Assembly (NCBI GenBank): GCA_944472135.2
Contig: OX235265.1
Span: 92,660,984 to 92,724,983, forward strand
Length of the DNA: 64,000 nucleotides
Direction: 5' to 3'
Source: Trichobilharzia regenti
Lineage: Eukaryota > Platyhelminthes > Trematoda > Strigeidida > Schistosomatidae
Part shown: positions 21,500-33,009 of the stretch, piece by piece
Position numbering within the stretch: position 1 is the first letter of the stretch
How the letters are laid out: every line of letters starts with the position of its first letter
The notes under the pieces: generated by a model
The model's input: only the letters and a program-made list of their open reading frames with translations
The model's database searches: none
What the model was told of the DNA's origin: nothing
Position numbers and translations under genes: made by a program

Positions 21500-22325
21500 C
21501 CTGATAATTTCTCTTTGTCCAGGATTTTCAAATAAATGACCAGCTGACTGTGGACCAACCAAGAACAACAACAGCAGCAATATCCAGTGCCAATCATCAT
21601 CAACGGGAGGGATTTGAAAGAGATTAGTTACTTCATTCACTCACTTATCTAGCATTGAGCATTGTCTCAACTACAGAAAGTCAAAACGGAAGAGGATGTC
21701 AAATCGAGCGAGAATCGGGAAGGCGAGCGTGAAACACATTCATCAACCTGAAATCAATCTGGAAGGAAATCTTCGTCACTCAGCCAGCATCAACAATAAA
21801 ATTCAGTCGGATTTTCAATACAGAGGTGGTCAAGTCAGTCAGTTCTTCTATACGGATGAGAAACTTGGCGGGTGGGTCACAAAGAATATTTCCAACCAAC
21901 AGCCTGTTGCGATGCAGACCTTTATCAACAACTAAACGTCTTCGCTGGATCTATACTGATGATCAGATGGCCGGGCCGGGCTGGAGAGGATCACCGACAA
22001 GAAACTATGAAAACAAACAAAACAAGAAACAATTGCAGGAGAAAGTGGAGATGGATGGATTGGACACTCGCTGAGGAGGCGGCTGAGTGACATCACGCGT
22101 CAGGCCATCGCTCGAGTGTAACCCGAAACGGAAGCGGTGAGTGGGACGTCAGTTCAAAGGTGACATGGAGGAAGTCGTGTGAAGAGGAGTTGAAAGAGTA
22201 TAGACTTACATTGATCGATGCAGGTGAAAAGTGGAGGAGAAGACAGAAGTGGCAAGTGGAGACGTGGAGTTGAAGCCGTATGTTCCACTAGGAACCCAAG
22301 GGAACAATAATAATAATTCTTACAA
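21500..22325 (+). mobile_element. RTE-like retrotransposon, 3' RT fragment
   Basis: Same subfamily as the inverted arms at 7705-8612/9729-10636. The 79-codon frame 21696-21935 matches their conserved frame with a few changes. It ends in VEAVCSTRNPRE followed by an AATAAT tail at 22305-22320. 5' truncated. Confidence 0.8.
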
Positions 22326-23105
22326 CTAACGATACTATGATTCACAATAAATTGTGTACGAAAATTTGTCAACCAATAAATAATATTTTTCACCATATGA
22401 TATATATCTAGTTAACAAAAAAAAGATGCCGGACTTATTTGTGGGCCCTATATTGTGTATAAGAGTGTGTCATTCAGTGTTAAGAGGAAGAATCATCATG
22501 ATGCCTTTACTGCTCCACATTTTCCAAGTAATGATCGCATGCTTTCTCGTGGAGAAGGTGGAATAATCGGTATAATCATAGACAGAGAGTACACAGACCT
22601 ATAAGGTAAATCCCAGTGTTCCCCTAGCTAAGAATTGACAAACAAAGGCTAGATGTTAAGACGGATAAGCAAGTTTCTTTGTCGGTCTTGAAGTCATGAT
22701 TTATGAGTCGATTAGCAGAATATAATGATGTTTTGTATAATAACGAAACCTCAGAAACATACAGTGGTCAAGAAGCAGTTCATAGAGCTAAGGAAAAAAA
22801 TGAAATTCCCTGGGTGTCATCAAGGCAGTGAAGGTAGGCGTTCAAATTTTAAAAAATGCAAAGCAAGCTGGTTGATTATCTACTTGACAAAACGAAATTC
22901 ACCAGCTGAATGAATTAATTCACCTAAGAAGCTTGGAAACCTCCGCAAAGAGGCACTCAGAGAAGAGTCACTCTTTTCATTCTCAGGCTGTACAATTCTC
23001 CCAGCAACGAAAGGATTATTTCCAAAGGCCAAACTCTGCCCCAGAACACGCTGTGATACACTCTGAACATCAAGAGAATTTGGAGAACAACTGTCTTTTT
23101 GTTGA
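22326..23105. other. Unassigned, two unrecognised ORFs
   Basis: Frames at 22725-22913 and the start of 22933-23556 are open, but I recognise no domain in them. They could be chance or remnants of an unlisted repeat. A short run reading LGNLRKEALREESLFSFSG (22931-22988) looks protein-like but is unplaced. Confidence 0.3.
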
Positions 23106-23107
23106 TT

Positions 23108-23300
23108 ATCAGGTGGCACAACAGTTAAGACGCACTCCGATCATGCATATGGTCGGGGGTCCGATCACCGGCCGACGCACACCTGACATGATTAATGGTC
23201 GGCCTGCTAAATTTGGCCTATCGATATCACATGCAGAAAATCCCATAGTTGTAGCAAAATACTGTGTGGAATCAAGCTATAGTAATAACAATAAGAAAAT
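23108..23300 (+). mobile_element. SINE-G copy
   Basis: A box-like TGGCACAACAGTTAAGA, decayed B box (GGGGTCCGATCA), 3' closing stem CCGACGC, then the same body as 813-1012 to 'ggaatcaagct'. The first few bases of the head are missing. Confidence 0.7.
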
Positions 23301-23334
23301 AGTTTACTCTAATCTAAATCGGACCTACCTACCC

Positions 23335-23980
23335 AACCACCCGGGAAGCATCGTTCCAATTATAGGCGGAACTGACGAGGATATCAAAGCAAGAATCGGG
23401 AATATAAGACAAGCTTTCATTACTCTCAAGTCTGTGTGGAGGTCAACAGCCCTCCCTACTCAGCATGACAATGAAAATAAGATCAGGATTTTCAACTTCA
23501 ATGTGAAGTCAGTCAGTGCTACTATACGATTGGATCAGAGACTTGACGAGTCATGAAGAGCACCTCAAACAAACTACAGACTTCCATCAACAGCTGTCTT
23601 CGCTCAAAACTAAGGATTAGATAGCCTGCCAAGAAGGTCAGCAAAAGGGAGGGATCTCTGGAAGCGAACCAATTCGGCAGGAACCGATTGTGCAACAAAT
23701 AAGCAGGAAGAAATGGAGGTGAATTGGCTGGCCATACTCTGAGGCAAACATCGAGTGACATCACACGCCATGCCGTCGCTCGAGTGGAACCCGAAAGGGA
23801 AGCGGCAAGTTGGTCATTAGTGAGAGGGTGGCATGGAGAAGGTCATGTGAAGAGGAGATGAAGGCATGTGGGCAGACTTGGAGCCAGGTGAAAACTTTAG
23901 CAGAGAACCGAACGCAATGAAGACGCGCGGCTGAAGCCCTATGTTCCTCTAGAAATCAAAGGAAGTAATAATAAATAATA
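23335..23980 (+). mobile_element. RTE/SR2-like retrotransposon, 3' RT fragment
   Basis: Close relative of 5150-5812: GGTDEDIKARIGNIRQAFITL (23362-23424), then IRIFNFNVKSV, then a frameshifted C-terminus, ending in 'tatgttcctctagaaatc' and a TAATAATAAATAAT tail (about 23960-23980). Confidence 0.8.
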
Positions 23981-24503
23981 ATCTAAATCTAGAAACCACT
24001 CCGAAATGAGCATATCAATGACATCGCTTCCCTCTCCACCCCCCTCTCTTATAATCGAGTAAATCAAATTACTATAAGTTTAGGTTTAACAACAAAAAAA
24101 CATTGTACAGCCTCTGAAAACTACTTTGCTTCGTCAGTTCAAATAAAATTTCCTTTCTTCGCATTGTCTTTACACTTTTCCCATTGTGACACACACGCAC
24201 ACACTAACAGTAACTATTTTCAATCATCTTTTCAAAAAAGCAGAACAAGCATAATCGAAATAAATCAGAGGAAATTCTTGTACCTCTTAAAAAGCAAAAA
24301 ATGATAAACGTCGTGACGACTCTGGAGGTAGCAGTGAGGATGACTGGGTGGAGGCATGGGCAGTGAATTACAAGACAAAAACAAACTAACTAAATTCATA
24401 ACTGAATCAAAATTAAGAGTTAAATTTTACAACGCATGTCACATTTATTTTCCACTTCAATTCAGCTATTATAACAACATTAGATTTTAAATGTCCCCTA
24501 TGC

Positions 24504-24534
<31 letters not shown>

Positions 24535-26290
24535 CGTGCAAATATATAGACATCGCTATACGGGGACTTATAAAATGTCTAACAGAACACTTAATTAACT
24601 ACCAGTGTCATTCTTCCTTTTATCTCAATTCTTTATGGAGATGTGGACTTGTAATATATTGAATAATACCTCAGATAATACGTGAATCATTATTATTATT
24701 ATCATTATTATTACCATTGTTCTTTTGTTATATGACCATATAAATCCGAAATGAAAACCCCCACCAAATCCCATTAATGGGATAATACTAAAACCTCACA
24801 ATAAAAAAAAGGAAAAACGACAACGCAAAACAAACAATAAGTTAGAGGGAGAAAGGTAGAATAACTCATAACATAAGTAGAAAATATTTAAATTGTGATT
24901 TCATCATTAATTAAAATACGGAGGAGAAGAAAAAGGGTTTTAACTTCATTGTCTCCACTGCAATCTGATTATTATTATTATTCAATCATTTTTCTTTTGG
25001 TGGGGGCTTTCTTTTTGAAATACTTTCAATGTTTTTTGTATATATATATATATATATATGTATATATAAATCTTTATGTACACCTTAGATGATATAAGAT
25101 TGCTATATTTCCTTTTAAAAACTTCAAATGTTCCATTTCTCCTTCCTGAAGGAAAGGAAAGCAAACATTCTCTTGTGTGTATGTGTGTGTGTGTGTGTAG
25201 TGTATGCGTCGTATTCATGTGTATTGAGGCTTGGTAGAGAGAGGGTTGAGCTGAGAGGAGGCGTGGGTCGGGCGACGGAAGAGGGGGCGAGCAGGCAACG
25301 CTGGTAAAGGAAGGACAGAAGACAACAATAGGATTTTATGTATATATGTATATATAAACATAGATGTGTGAGTGAATAAACCGGAATTCAAATTTTGAGA
25401 AGAAAATGTCAACGAGATATTATTAGTTCTTGTTCTAGCAGTAGTAATTGTGGTCGCGTTTTTTTTTAAATATTCCTGTTAATAAAAAAAGACGCCCAAA
25501 AATGGGTTACTTCTGTATTTTACTATATATTACAGTAAACACTGTCATTTCTTATCGCTGTCTTTATTATTAATATTAATATTAGTATTATTATTAGTAG
25601 TAGTATTGGTAGTGGTACATATGTAAGTTTCCTTTCTCAGCCCGTTTTTTTATATACGTATTATCATATTTTCCCTATCTACTTTCCAATGTTTACCTCA
25701 TGTACAGGAAATCAGGCTGTCTAATTGATGATTGTCACTAATATATACATATATATATATATGCATAGACGGTATGAATAAGAGCGCTACGCTTGTGACA
25801 TATTCTGCCTCATTTATACATATACATATATGTATATATGAATGGGGGATATATATATATACCTACATTTTTTATATATATTCTACCTGCTAAGGTAAAT
25901 CAAGGAAAAGGTACCATAGTAACAAAGGAAAACATAAAGAGAGAGAGTGATACTAGATGTTCTTTTTGTTTTGGGTTTTTTTCAAATCAACTACGAGTTA
26001 AACTGCCTTATTTGACTTAGTGATCACAGTGCTATTTACTGTGATAACGAATGAACTATATAGAGAGTAACAGTATGTAATACAATGTCACATTTAAATT
26101 TTGTTTATTGTTTAATTAAGTGTTTCTATTTTAGGAATAGTTAAAATAAGGTGAATTATTTTAATATTTAAATTAGTAGTTTGTAGCTCTACCGGCTTAA
26201 CTTTGCATCCTTCAACTGATAACCAGGCCCTCATTCATCTGTCTGTAATCATCACAAGAATTTTTAAAAGTGTTGATTTGCGTGTAGTAG
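23981..26290. other. Least repetitive island, microsatellites only
   Basis: No PLE, RTE or SINE match. Microsatellites: TA at about 24500-24535 and 25038-25070, GT at about 25172-25198, ATT/AGT runs at 25565-25612, TA at about 25740-25765 and 25848-25862. Open frames are short and unconvincing. Confidence 0.5.
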
Positions 26291-26297
26291 ACTGGTT

Positions 26298-26565
26298 ACA
26301 GAACCGCATCGTGAATTGGCAGAAGTTGGAATTCATGGGCTGACCATTGACTCAGGTACCAGTGGCTGAGTGGTCTACCGGAACATCTTGGGTTTGAACT
26401 ACACTGGTGGGTGTATACTATGAAGAGCCCTGGACTGAAGACGAAACAGATGTCTCCTATTCCCAGAATTTCCAATGGTTCTTGGAATGATGTCAGTTTA
26501 TGATGATGATGAAATCCTGTAACCATAATGATTGCTCATAAAATCTCATGTGAATAAAGGACTAG
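26298..26565 (+). mobile_element. SINE-T copy
   Basis: From the GAATTGGCAGAAGTTGGAATTCATGG block through a diverged tRNA-like block (B box GGTTTGAACTA) and a decayed hammerhead (GACGAAACAGATGTC) to the tail. Confidence 0.7.
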
Positions 26566-26940
26566 TAATTCCTAAGCGTTGCTGATTTCAATCCTACCGT
26601 AACCCACGCTTTCATTTCATCTTCAAACATCATTCCCCATAACATTTAAGAATGGTCTGACAATCCATGAAACTATTTCAAATAGTCTGGTCATCAATTA
26701 ATTAAATTAGTTTGGAGGACACGAGTAAAAGCATAGATCAAACTAGTTGTGGTGTGTCTGTCTATCTGTCTGTCTGTCTGTATTCAACATGGAACTTTGC
26801 ATATATGTGCGGCAGTTTAAGTCGCCACACTCCCCACATGTAGCACATAAAGCAAGAGAAGAAAGTAGAATAAATGCATATTAGAGACAGTTAATAGAGG
26901 TGTGAAACAAAGGAATAGTGATAACGAATAACAACACAGT
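26566..26940. other. Unassigned, with a (TCTG)n tract
   Basis: A tetranucleotide tract at about 26757-26781. No other structure seen. Confidence 0.5.
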
Positions 26941-26941
26941 T

Positions 26942-27625
26942 TCATTGGAAATTATAAGTCACAAGGAGTGGATGCATCTGCGCCAGCCATTGAGAACGAT
27001 TTTGGGCCCTGTCACCAATTGTTTTTATCGTCCCGAGGACCCCAACCAGTCATGAAGTCTACACCTTCCTACGTGGCTTAGACTAACTGTTGTAGATTTC
27101 ATTGACTGGTGTAGCCTTGTTTTGGTTTGACCATCGCTAGCTCTTTTCCAGCCTGACCCTACATCAGCTGTCATTGCCCATCGGAGAAGGCGATGAATGG
27201 ACAATCATGCGTAACACATGTTCTAACCATCTCAGTCGATGTAATTTCACAGCCTCGTCGATCGATTTCCCCTCCCACCTACCTAGCAGTAGACCGAAGC
27301 CTAACCTCAATATTGCTCATATTATTATACCACTTCACACGAGCGATAGAACGCAGGCCCCTATGATCAAAGGTAGCTAATCTTTTCATGGCTTCCACTC
27401 TCAGTGGCCAGGTCTCACAGCCATAAAGGAGGACGGAGCGGACTGATGAGCAGTTCACCCGCCCTTCGGTCAACAGCCAGCCAGTTGGATATCACGTCTA
27501 CGTCAGAGACGGCGTAAACTCACATATGCGAAACTAGCCCTCTGTATCCGTGCTGAGATTTCGTCAGAAATCAACCTGTTAGCGTCGGCTGATGGTACTT
27601 CCCAAACATATTTCGCCTGTATCTG
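26942..27625 (-). mobile_element. Non-LTR retrotransposon, RT C-terminal fragment (second RTE-like family)
   Basis: Minus-strand frame 27279-27473 reads VRSVLLYGCETWPLRVEAMKR, then FDHRGLRSIARVKW, and downstream (27275 to 26945) HRLRWLEHVLRM and a decayed C-terminus. This is the RLRWLGHVLRM-type ending of a second group of schistosome non-LTR elements, distinct from the SR2-like group here. 5' truncated and frameshifted. Confidence 0.7.
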
Positions 27626-27784
27626 TACATCATGTTTCCAATGAATACATTGAATGTATGGTAAGAAATCCATCGATATGCGTTACTGAAAAGTGCTTCA
27701 AATGGCTTTCCAGTACACATGATGATATTCCAAAGAGCCTAGCCACACGACGAATTTGACTAGACTGCGATCACACACAGTGAC

Positions 27785-27915
27785 GTCGAATAAAAGCTTT
27801 ATAGTTATCAATAAGCAAGGTAACAAAATGCTTTTGGTTTTGCTGAAGGCCATGCGCAAACAGTTTAAAGAAATAGGATCTGAATATGCATAAGGAGACA
27901 GTAGTCAGCTTAAAT
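27785..27915 (+). mobile_element. PLE relic, GIY-YIG domain tail
   Basis: The plus strand reads SFIVINKQGNKMLLVLLKAM, aligning with SFKIINKQNSSILLKFAEAI of the copy at 28700-28770. Only this short piece survives. Confidence 0.4.
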
Positions 27916-28004
27916 CTACTTTGATAGCATATTCTTACTTTACCTTTATGCTCGCACTGAGTAATTCCGCTGGGAAACACTGAGTTCAACACAAAGTCGC
28001 TTAG

Positions 28005-28300
28005 AATTCTGGTGTAAAGACAAATAGTCGCCGATCACATTAGCTGGCGGTGTCACTGTATACTACGAATGGACAGAGGCAAGAATTGACAGGTCACTAG
28101 ATTCCGCCAAATTTGATGAGGGGTCACTGAGCTCGTCTTGTGTCTTGAAGGTCTTAGATTCAATCTATAGCATTGACCACTTGGGCGCATACTAATGACG
28201 AGTCTAAAGCAAGGAAGAAACAGACATGCAGTTATTTTTTGCTGGTTCTCAATGGCTCTTTAACTGATGTCAGTTTGTGATTAACGTTAAAATACAAAAT
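28005..28300 (+). mobile_element. SINE-T, diverged
   Basis: The order of T-SINE blocks is recognisable at low identity: CTCGTCTTGTGTCTTGAAGGTC tRNA-like block, AATGACGAGTCTAAAGCAAGGAAGAAACAGACATGC as remnant hammerhead, and the tail ending near 28290. Confidence 0.5.
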
Positions 28301-28354
28301 GATTGAGTAAAGAATATCCTTTAGGATAAATTCGTCTCCTTGATCCACAATTAA

Positions 28355-28392
28355 ATGTATATATATATATATATATGTTTATATATATAGAA
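28355..28392. repeat. (TA)n microsatellite
   Basis: TA tract broken by one TTTA, directly before PLE fragment F. Confidence 0.9.
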
Positions 28393-28394
28393 TA

Positions 28395-29125
28395 TTCTGG
28401 ATTAGAAGTCAATAACAATACATCACTAGCCATAGCGTATCCTGCAGCTAAGCTCGTTCCCGTCTATCGAACAACTTGCTCTTTGGTGCAATCAAAAATC
28501 GATAGATATCCTTCTCATGTTACCTCCAACTGTGTATACAAATTTACATGTATCTGCGGGAGCAGTTACATTGGAAGGACAGAAAGAAGGGCATATCTAC
28601 GATTTCCTGAACATGTACCAAAAAGCTTACGTCTAAAGGGAACGAATGCTTTAAACAGTGCCATCCATCACCAGGCATCTTCTCGACACGGGTCATGAGG
28701 TGGACGTTGAAAAGTCGTTCAAAATTATCAATAAGCAAAATAGCTCAATTCTCCTTAAGTTTGCTGAAGCCATTTCCATCAAGCGCATGAAACCTGATTT
28801 ATGCGTCCAGAAAGAAGCGGTTATCAGCCTTTCTTTGCCGTGGTAACTGGATAATTTCACCTCTCTTTCCTCCGAATGTGAAATGCTAAAAGTTTCCATT
28901 GTGTTTTATTATTATTGTTCGGAATAGTGGTTAATATTGCATATTTATATATGTATATATTTTTAGTGTATGCGTATATTGATCGATTGATTTTTGTTTA
29001 AACTGAACTCTGTGTAAGTATGTTAAAATTGTTGTTGTAGATATATTTAATAATGTCTTTGCCATGTAAGCAGCTGACGAGAAGGCAACGAAATAAAAGA
29101 TGATACGACTTTATTCTGTTAAAAC
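28395..29125 (+). mobile_element. Penelope-like element fragment F (GIY-YIG to 3' end)
   Basis: It reads CVYKFTCICGSSYIGRTERR (28534-28593), a well-preserved GIY-YIG signature, then EHVPKSLRLKGTNAL, the SFKIINKQ block and FAEAISIKRMKPDLCVQKE (28762-28818). One frameshift lies near 28670. A 3' flank of about 200 bases ends with a hammerhead-like core (29074-29093). The RT is missing. Confidence 0.8.
29068..29118 (+). ncRNA. Hammerhead-like core at PLE 3' end
   Basis: CTGACGA (29074-29080), a short GAAGGCAAC segment in place of stem II, GAAA (29090-29093), then ATAAAAG...CTTTAT as a possible stem III and a TTC triplet. The order is that of a minimal hammerhead. Confidence 0.5.
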
Positions 29126-29375
29126 TGTAGTTCTTGCATTGTTCAAAAACAATACTAGTGTTTTTTAAATAATATAAATTTGTAAAGTAAGATCGATGCA
29201 ATCACAGCTCATTAAAGATGCTTAAATTGTAATAATAATAATAATAAAGATATAGTAGCAAATAGAATGTCAACGAAAATTAGGGAAATTCCACAAAATT
29301 GAGGATCCTTCAAACCTAGATGGCCAAGGTAATGATAATGTCTGAAATAACTATTTTTGGATGCATAAATTAGGT
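29126..29375. other. Unassigned
   Basis: An AAT tract lies near 29230-29247. Nothing else. Confidence 0.4.
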
Positions 29376-29377
29376 TT

Positions 29378-29825
29378 GTTAATGTGGATCCTCACAGCCA
29401 GCCTCAACAATATTTAGCAGTCGAACTCTTGAGGTGAAATTAAGATTTGTTGTTATGCGGTAAATGGCGCTGAAAGCCTGGTTAATATCAGTCTTGTGTT
29501 CTGTATCCACAAGATGAGACAGAATAGCTCTGCGAATAGATTTCTTTGTCCTTTGCCTAACCACGCAGGGGGATTTTCGGAAATTCGACGAGAAACACAC
29601 CTAATTGTACAGCCTATGTAACTGGCTCTACAGGAGCAGTTAAATTGGTAAATACACATGGAAGAGGCGAAATTAGGCAGTTTGTCTTTTACTCTCAAAC
29701 GCAAAAGATGAGTTGTTTTGAAGACACAGCATGATTCGGCAGCAGGGAATGCCTTTTTTACCGCATATCTAAGGCGCTGCGCTAGTATCTCACTGCTGAA
29801 CCAGTTACATAGGCCGTACAATTAG
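29378..29825 (-). mobile_element. Penelope-like element fragment G (connector and GIY-YIG)
   Basis: The minus strand reads SSEILAQRLRYAVKKAFPAA, then SSMCIYQFNCSCRASYIGCT (GIY-YIG signature, 29610-29670 region), PAWLGKGQ, and in a shifted frame RAILSHLVDTEHKTDINQAF to LLNIVEA. Frameshift near 29560. Part of it is repeated in inverted orientation at 29827-29945. Confidence 0.8.
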
Positions 29826-29826
29826 G

Positions 29827-29948
29827 CGTGTTTCTCGTCGAATTTCCGAACATCACCCTGCAAAGAGGTTAAGCAAAGGACAAACAAAATCTATTCTCAG
29901 CGCTATTCTATCTCATCTTGTGGTTATCGAACACAAGGTTGACGCAAA
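29827..29948 (+). mobile_element. PLE GIY-YIG fragment, inverted partner of G
   Basis: The plus strand aligns with the complement of 29470-29600 ('gtgtttctcgtcgaatttcc' start) with about one change in eight bases, so the two form an inverted repeat around 29601-29826. Confidence 0.7.
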
Positions 29949-30445
29949 CCTTAAAATCATAATAACCTCGTTTACACACAAATTACATCACACCATATCT
30001 CTTCTCTTTTCATATTCTTCAAGAATTATTTAAAGTTGTCGAGAAACGACAACAGTAAGTCGTTGTATGAGAATTGGCAAACTAATAATACATACAAACA
30101 CGCTCAATCAGATTCACAGTATTGAAACCATCATTTAAAAAAATTTACAATGGACATAACAAAATATTAATTAATTTGGTTGGTTCATGAAACAATATCC
30201 AGTTTCTTTTTCCTGGTTTGAAAGTTCTCAGTACTACAGATAATCTTTTAGATGACGGTCTGTGTTGAAAGCATTTTCGTTTCAAATCAACACAAAAAAT
30301 AATGTCTAATAGTCCTTGTCTTTTGTGATGATTATTTTACAGAATTCGCTTTTTATAGGACATTTAGTTATATCTCTAAAAAATGGAGAACTCAAGTGAT
30401 TTCCGAAAGTTAACAGTTTAACTATATAGGCGTGTACTAATTATT
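29949..30445. other. Unassigned AT-rich
   Basis: No repeat or gene recognised. Confidence 0.45.
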
Positions 30446-31095
30446 ATTCCCCTGGGTTCCGAGTAAAACATGGGGCCTGCTTCAACAACACATCTCCAGT
30501 TTCAAGTGTTGGTTTGTAGGGATTTGATTGGTTATAGAATTTCATCATGAGCTGACATTAGTTAGAGAACCACTGGAAAGCTAGCTGGAAGTACTGGACA
30601 GCTGATTCGTCCCACTTTGGGACTCTTCAGGAGTACGCACCCACTGCCGGGGTTCAAACCTAGGACCTTCTGGTTATAAGGCGAGCTCGTGTATCACTAG
30701 GCTACTGCAACCCAATCCAATGGCCAGCCAATAAATTCTAACTTCTGCCAATTCCCGACATAGCGTGACCCCTAGCGTATGGCCCGGTGGATGCGTTCTG
30801 ATGAAGAGTCCCAAACTAGGAGGAAACAGCTGTCCAGTACTCCCAGGTTTTCCAATGATTCTCTAACTAATGTCAGCTCATGATGAAATCCTGTAAACAT
30901 CTCCACTTTGTTAAATTTTCTGATATCCTCTTCATTAGCAGGGTTCACTCTTGCCCGTAATCTCCCATCGCCTACCCGGACGATCTCCTCCATGACACCC
31001 TCACACTGACAACCCACTCGTCGCTTCTTTTGGGATTCCACTTTAGTGAAGGCCTGGCGTATGATGCCACTCTACTTCCTCTTCAACGTATATAT
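30446..31095 (-). mobile_element. RTE-like fragment, interrupted by a SINE-T dimer
   Basis: An RTE 3' end (minus strand, starting at the ATTATTATT tail near 30440) is split at about 30505 by the T-SINE and resumes at about 30898. The right part encodes the decayed RT C-terminus. The nesting shows the SINE came later. Confidence 0.65.
30508..30897. mobile_element. SINE-T inverted dimer nested in RTE
   Basis: A nearly complete minus copy (30508-30775) is fused within the body to the plus hammerhead and tail (30785-30897). The plus half has ATGAAGA; the minus half has CTGAAGA but GAAT in place of GAAA. Confidence 0.75.
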
Positions 31096-31592
31096 ATGCG
31101 TATAAGTTGAACTAATTATGTCTTAGTTAATCCACTTCAGATGTGTAGACTCAAGTCTGCTAAAATTATGTACAACTTAACCTTTGAACTTCATTCGTAT
31201 AACTCCATTGTTTCTTGTATTTTGATATTGATAAGTATTAATATTTTGCATATCTCTAGTATATGTGTTGAGTCATTCCCTTATTGCACTTGTTATTTGT
31301 AGGTTCAGTGAACACATTTTCAGTGATCAACGTCTCCCATCCCTCCATCACCTACCTTAAAATTACTTTTTAGAATTCTAACTCTATCCCACCCAGTTGT
31401 TCGGTTGTTTGTTAATACGCGCATTGCGATTTCTGAGTTTCCCTTTTAAACTATATTCATCACTTCATGGGGTCAGTCAATTCAACGCTCAGTTAAATTC
31501 TTATCCGGTAATTCGACTGCCCCTCCCCATCTAGCAGTCTGACCCATATAGTCAACCTCAAAGTTATTGCTAAGTATTGTGTAGAGTGTGTC
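31096..31592. other. Unassigned
   Basis: Nothing recognised. Confidence 0.4.
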
Positions 31593-31594
31593 TG

Positions 31595-31768
31595 AGAACT
31601 TTAAGAAACTCAGGGAATACTTGACATCTATTCATCTCAGTACTGTTTCGGCTGTCTTCATCACTACGCATCCACTGGGGTTCTAACCCAGTACCTTCTA
31701 GTTACAGGGCTACTTCGTAGACTGTTCAGCCAGCGGGACTGGCCCATGTAATTTTAACGCAGCCGTTA
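31595..31768 (-). mobile_element. SINE-T fragment
   Basis: Minus-strand tRNA-like block with B box GGGTTAGAACCC and a decayed hammerhead segment. Confidence 0.55.
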
Positions 31769-32222
31769 GCCTATATATTATCGTGGAGGAATTTTCCACA
31801 CTTTCAACTCGATGGACTACATTAGTTATGACCTCTCAACAGATCTCCAGGCAACGTCGTCCTGTAGCCAGTCAGTAAAGATCATCATCATTACTCTCTG
31901 GTTCTTCAGTGTAACTCTAACTGTGGTCAACTCAGGATCAAAGTTTGAACAGAAGACAATAGTAAATTTTCACGTGATATATTTATTTATAATTTCCTCT
32001 CTGATGAATTCAGCTCTTATTGATAGGTGCAGTCACTTACATCCAGAATTTTTATTCAGAAGTTAGGTGCGATTAGCATGTTGCTTATTTCTATACTTTA
32101 CGCATAATAAAGCATGATTTAAATTGGACTTAGTTACGTCATCATTTACTATACCTCATGATTCATATGCCGGATATCTAACCGAATGAAATTAATTCAC
32201 ACTATTTTTCATGTCTCATTTA
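31769..32222. other. Unassigned
   Basis: An 84-codon plus-strand frame (31812-32066) has no recognisable features. Confidence 0.35.
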
Positions 32223-32224
32223 TT

Positions 32225-32458
32225 ATTATTTTTTAATATTTCTCCACGTTTCCAGTGGAACACAGGGCTTCAAGACTCTGGCTTGAAGTTTCTGTAGCAG
32301 GATGAGGTTGCTAGCTTCATGCCCAACCTCCCCTCTTTACCAGCTTTTTATTTCTGGCTTAGCGGGGTAAAGGAGTGCATCGGTGGCCGGGGATCGAACC
32401 CCAGACCATTTGCATGGTCGGCGAGCGTCCTAACCCTTGTGCCACCTACGCACAGTTT
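32225..32458 (-). mobile_element. SINE-G, long-body subfamily with RTE-like tail
   Basis: Minus strand: GCGTAGGTGGCACAAGGG head, B box GGGTTCGATCCC, closing stem CACCGATGC, then a body of about 150 bases ending in CCCTGTGTTCCACTGGAAAC and an ATAATAATAAAT tail. That ending resembles the 3' end of the local RTE elements (TATGTTCCACTAGGAACCC plus AAT repeats). Confidence 0.75.
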
Positions 32459-32616
32459 CATTTATGTCTCATTTATGTAATAATAATTTCATAATGACTT
32501 AATTACCTTTGTATCCAATAGCTACGCTTGCTCCCCACTTTTTATTTCATTCGAAAACCTCCAATCACATTACACATACACACATAAGTAAAGCAATATT
32601 TTATATTCAATAGTTG

Positions 32617-32787
32617 GTTTCCAGGGATTTGATTGGTTACAGGATTTCACCTAGAGCTGACGTTGGTTAGAGGAAACCAGGGATTATTGAACAGCTGTTT
32701 CTTGAATATTAATTAATCTGATGCTCACCGGTAAATGGCCCAATTCAGGTCGATGACATCGTTGGCTAGTGGTTATGCTATACCATG

Positions 32788-32790
<3 letters not shown>
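32617..32790. mobile_element. SINE-T fold-back remnant
   Basis: A minus tail (32617-32700) is joined to a plus 5' head (32708-32790), the reverse of the usual deletion pattern. Confidence 0.55.

Positions 32791-32792
<2 letters not shown>

Positions 32793-32828
<36 letters not shown>
32793..32828. repeat. (TA)n microsatellite
   Basis: An uninterrupted TA tract of about 34 bases. Confidence 0.9.
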
Positions 32829-32830
<2 letters not shown>

Positions 32831-33009
32831 TAACGTGACATATCGATTCATCTATGTAAGTGCCATGATCACTGTTATTTTTGATTGCACACTAGTCAGT
32901 AACTAGTGTAATGCATCTAGTCCTATCTTCGGTGCAGACTGAATTCTTTCAGTCAAGCTTGCAATGTGGCCACCATGCTAGGTGGCTCGCAATTACGGTG
33001 CACTGTGAA

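Noticed and set aside
22933..23556. 207-codon ORF as a single gene
   Set aside because: Its later part runs through a SINE-G copy and into an RTE fragment, so the open frame is a composite.
26756..26781. CRISPR-like short repeats
   Set aside because: A simple tetranucleotide microsatellite with no spacers.
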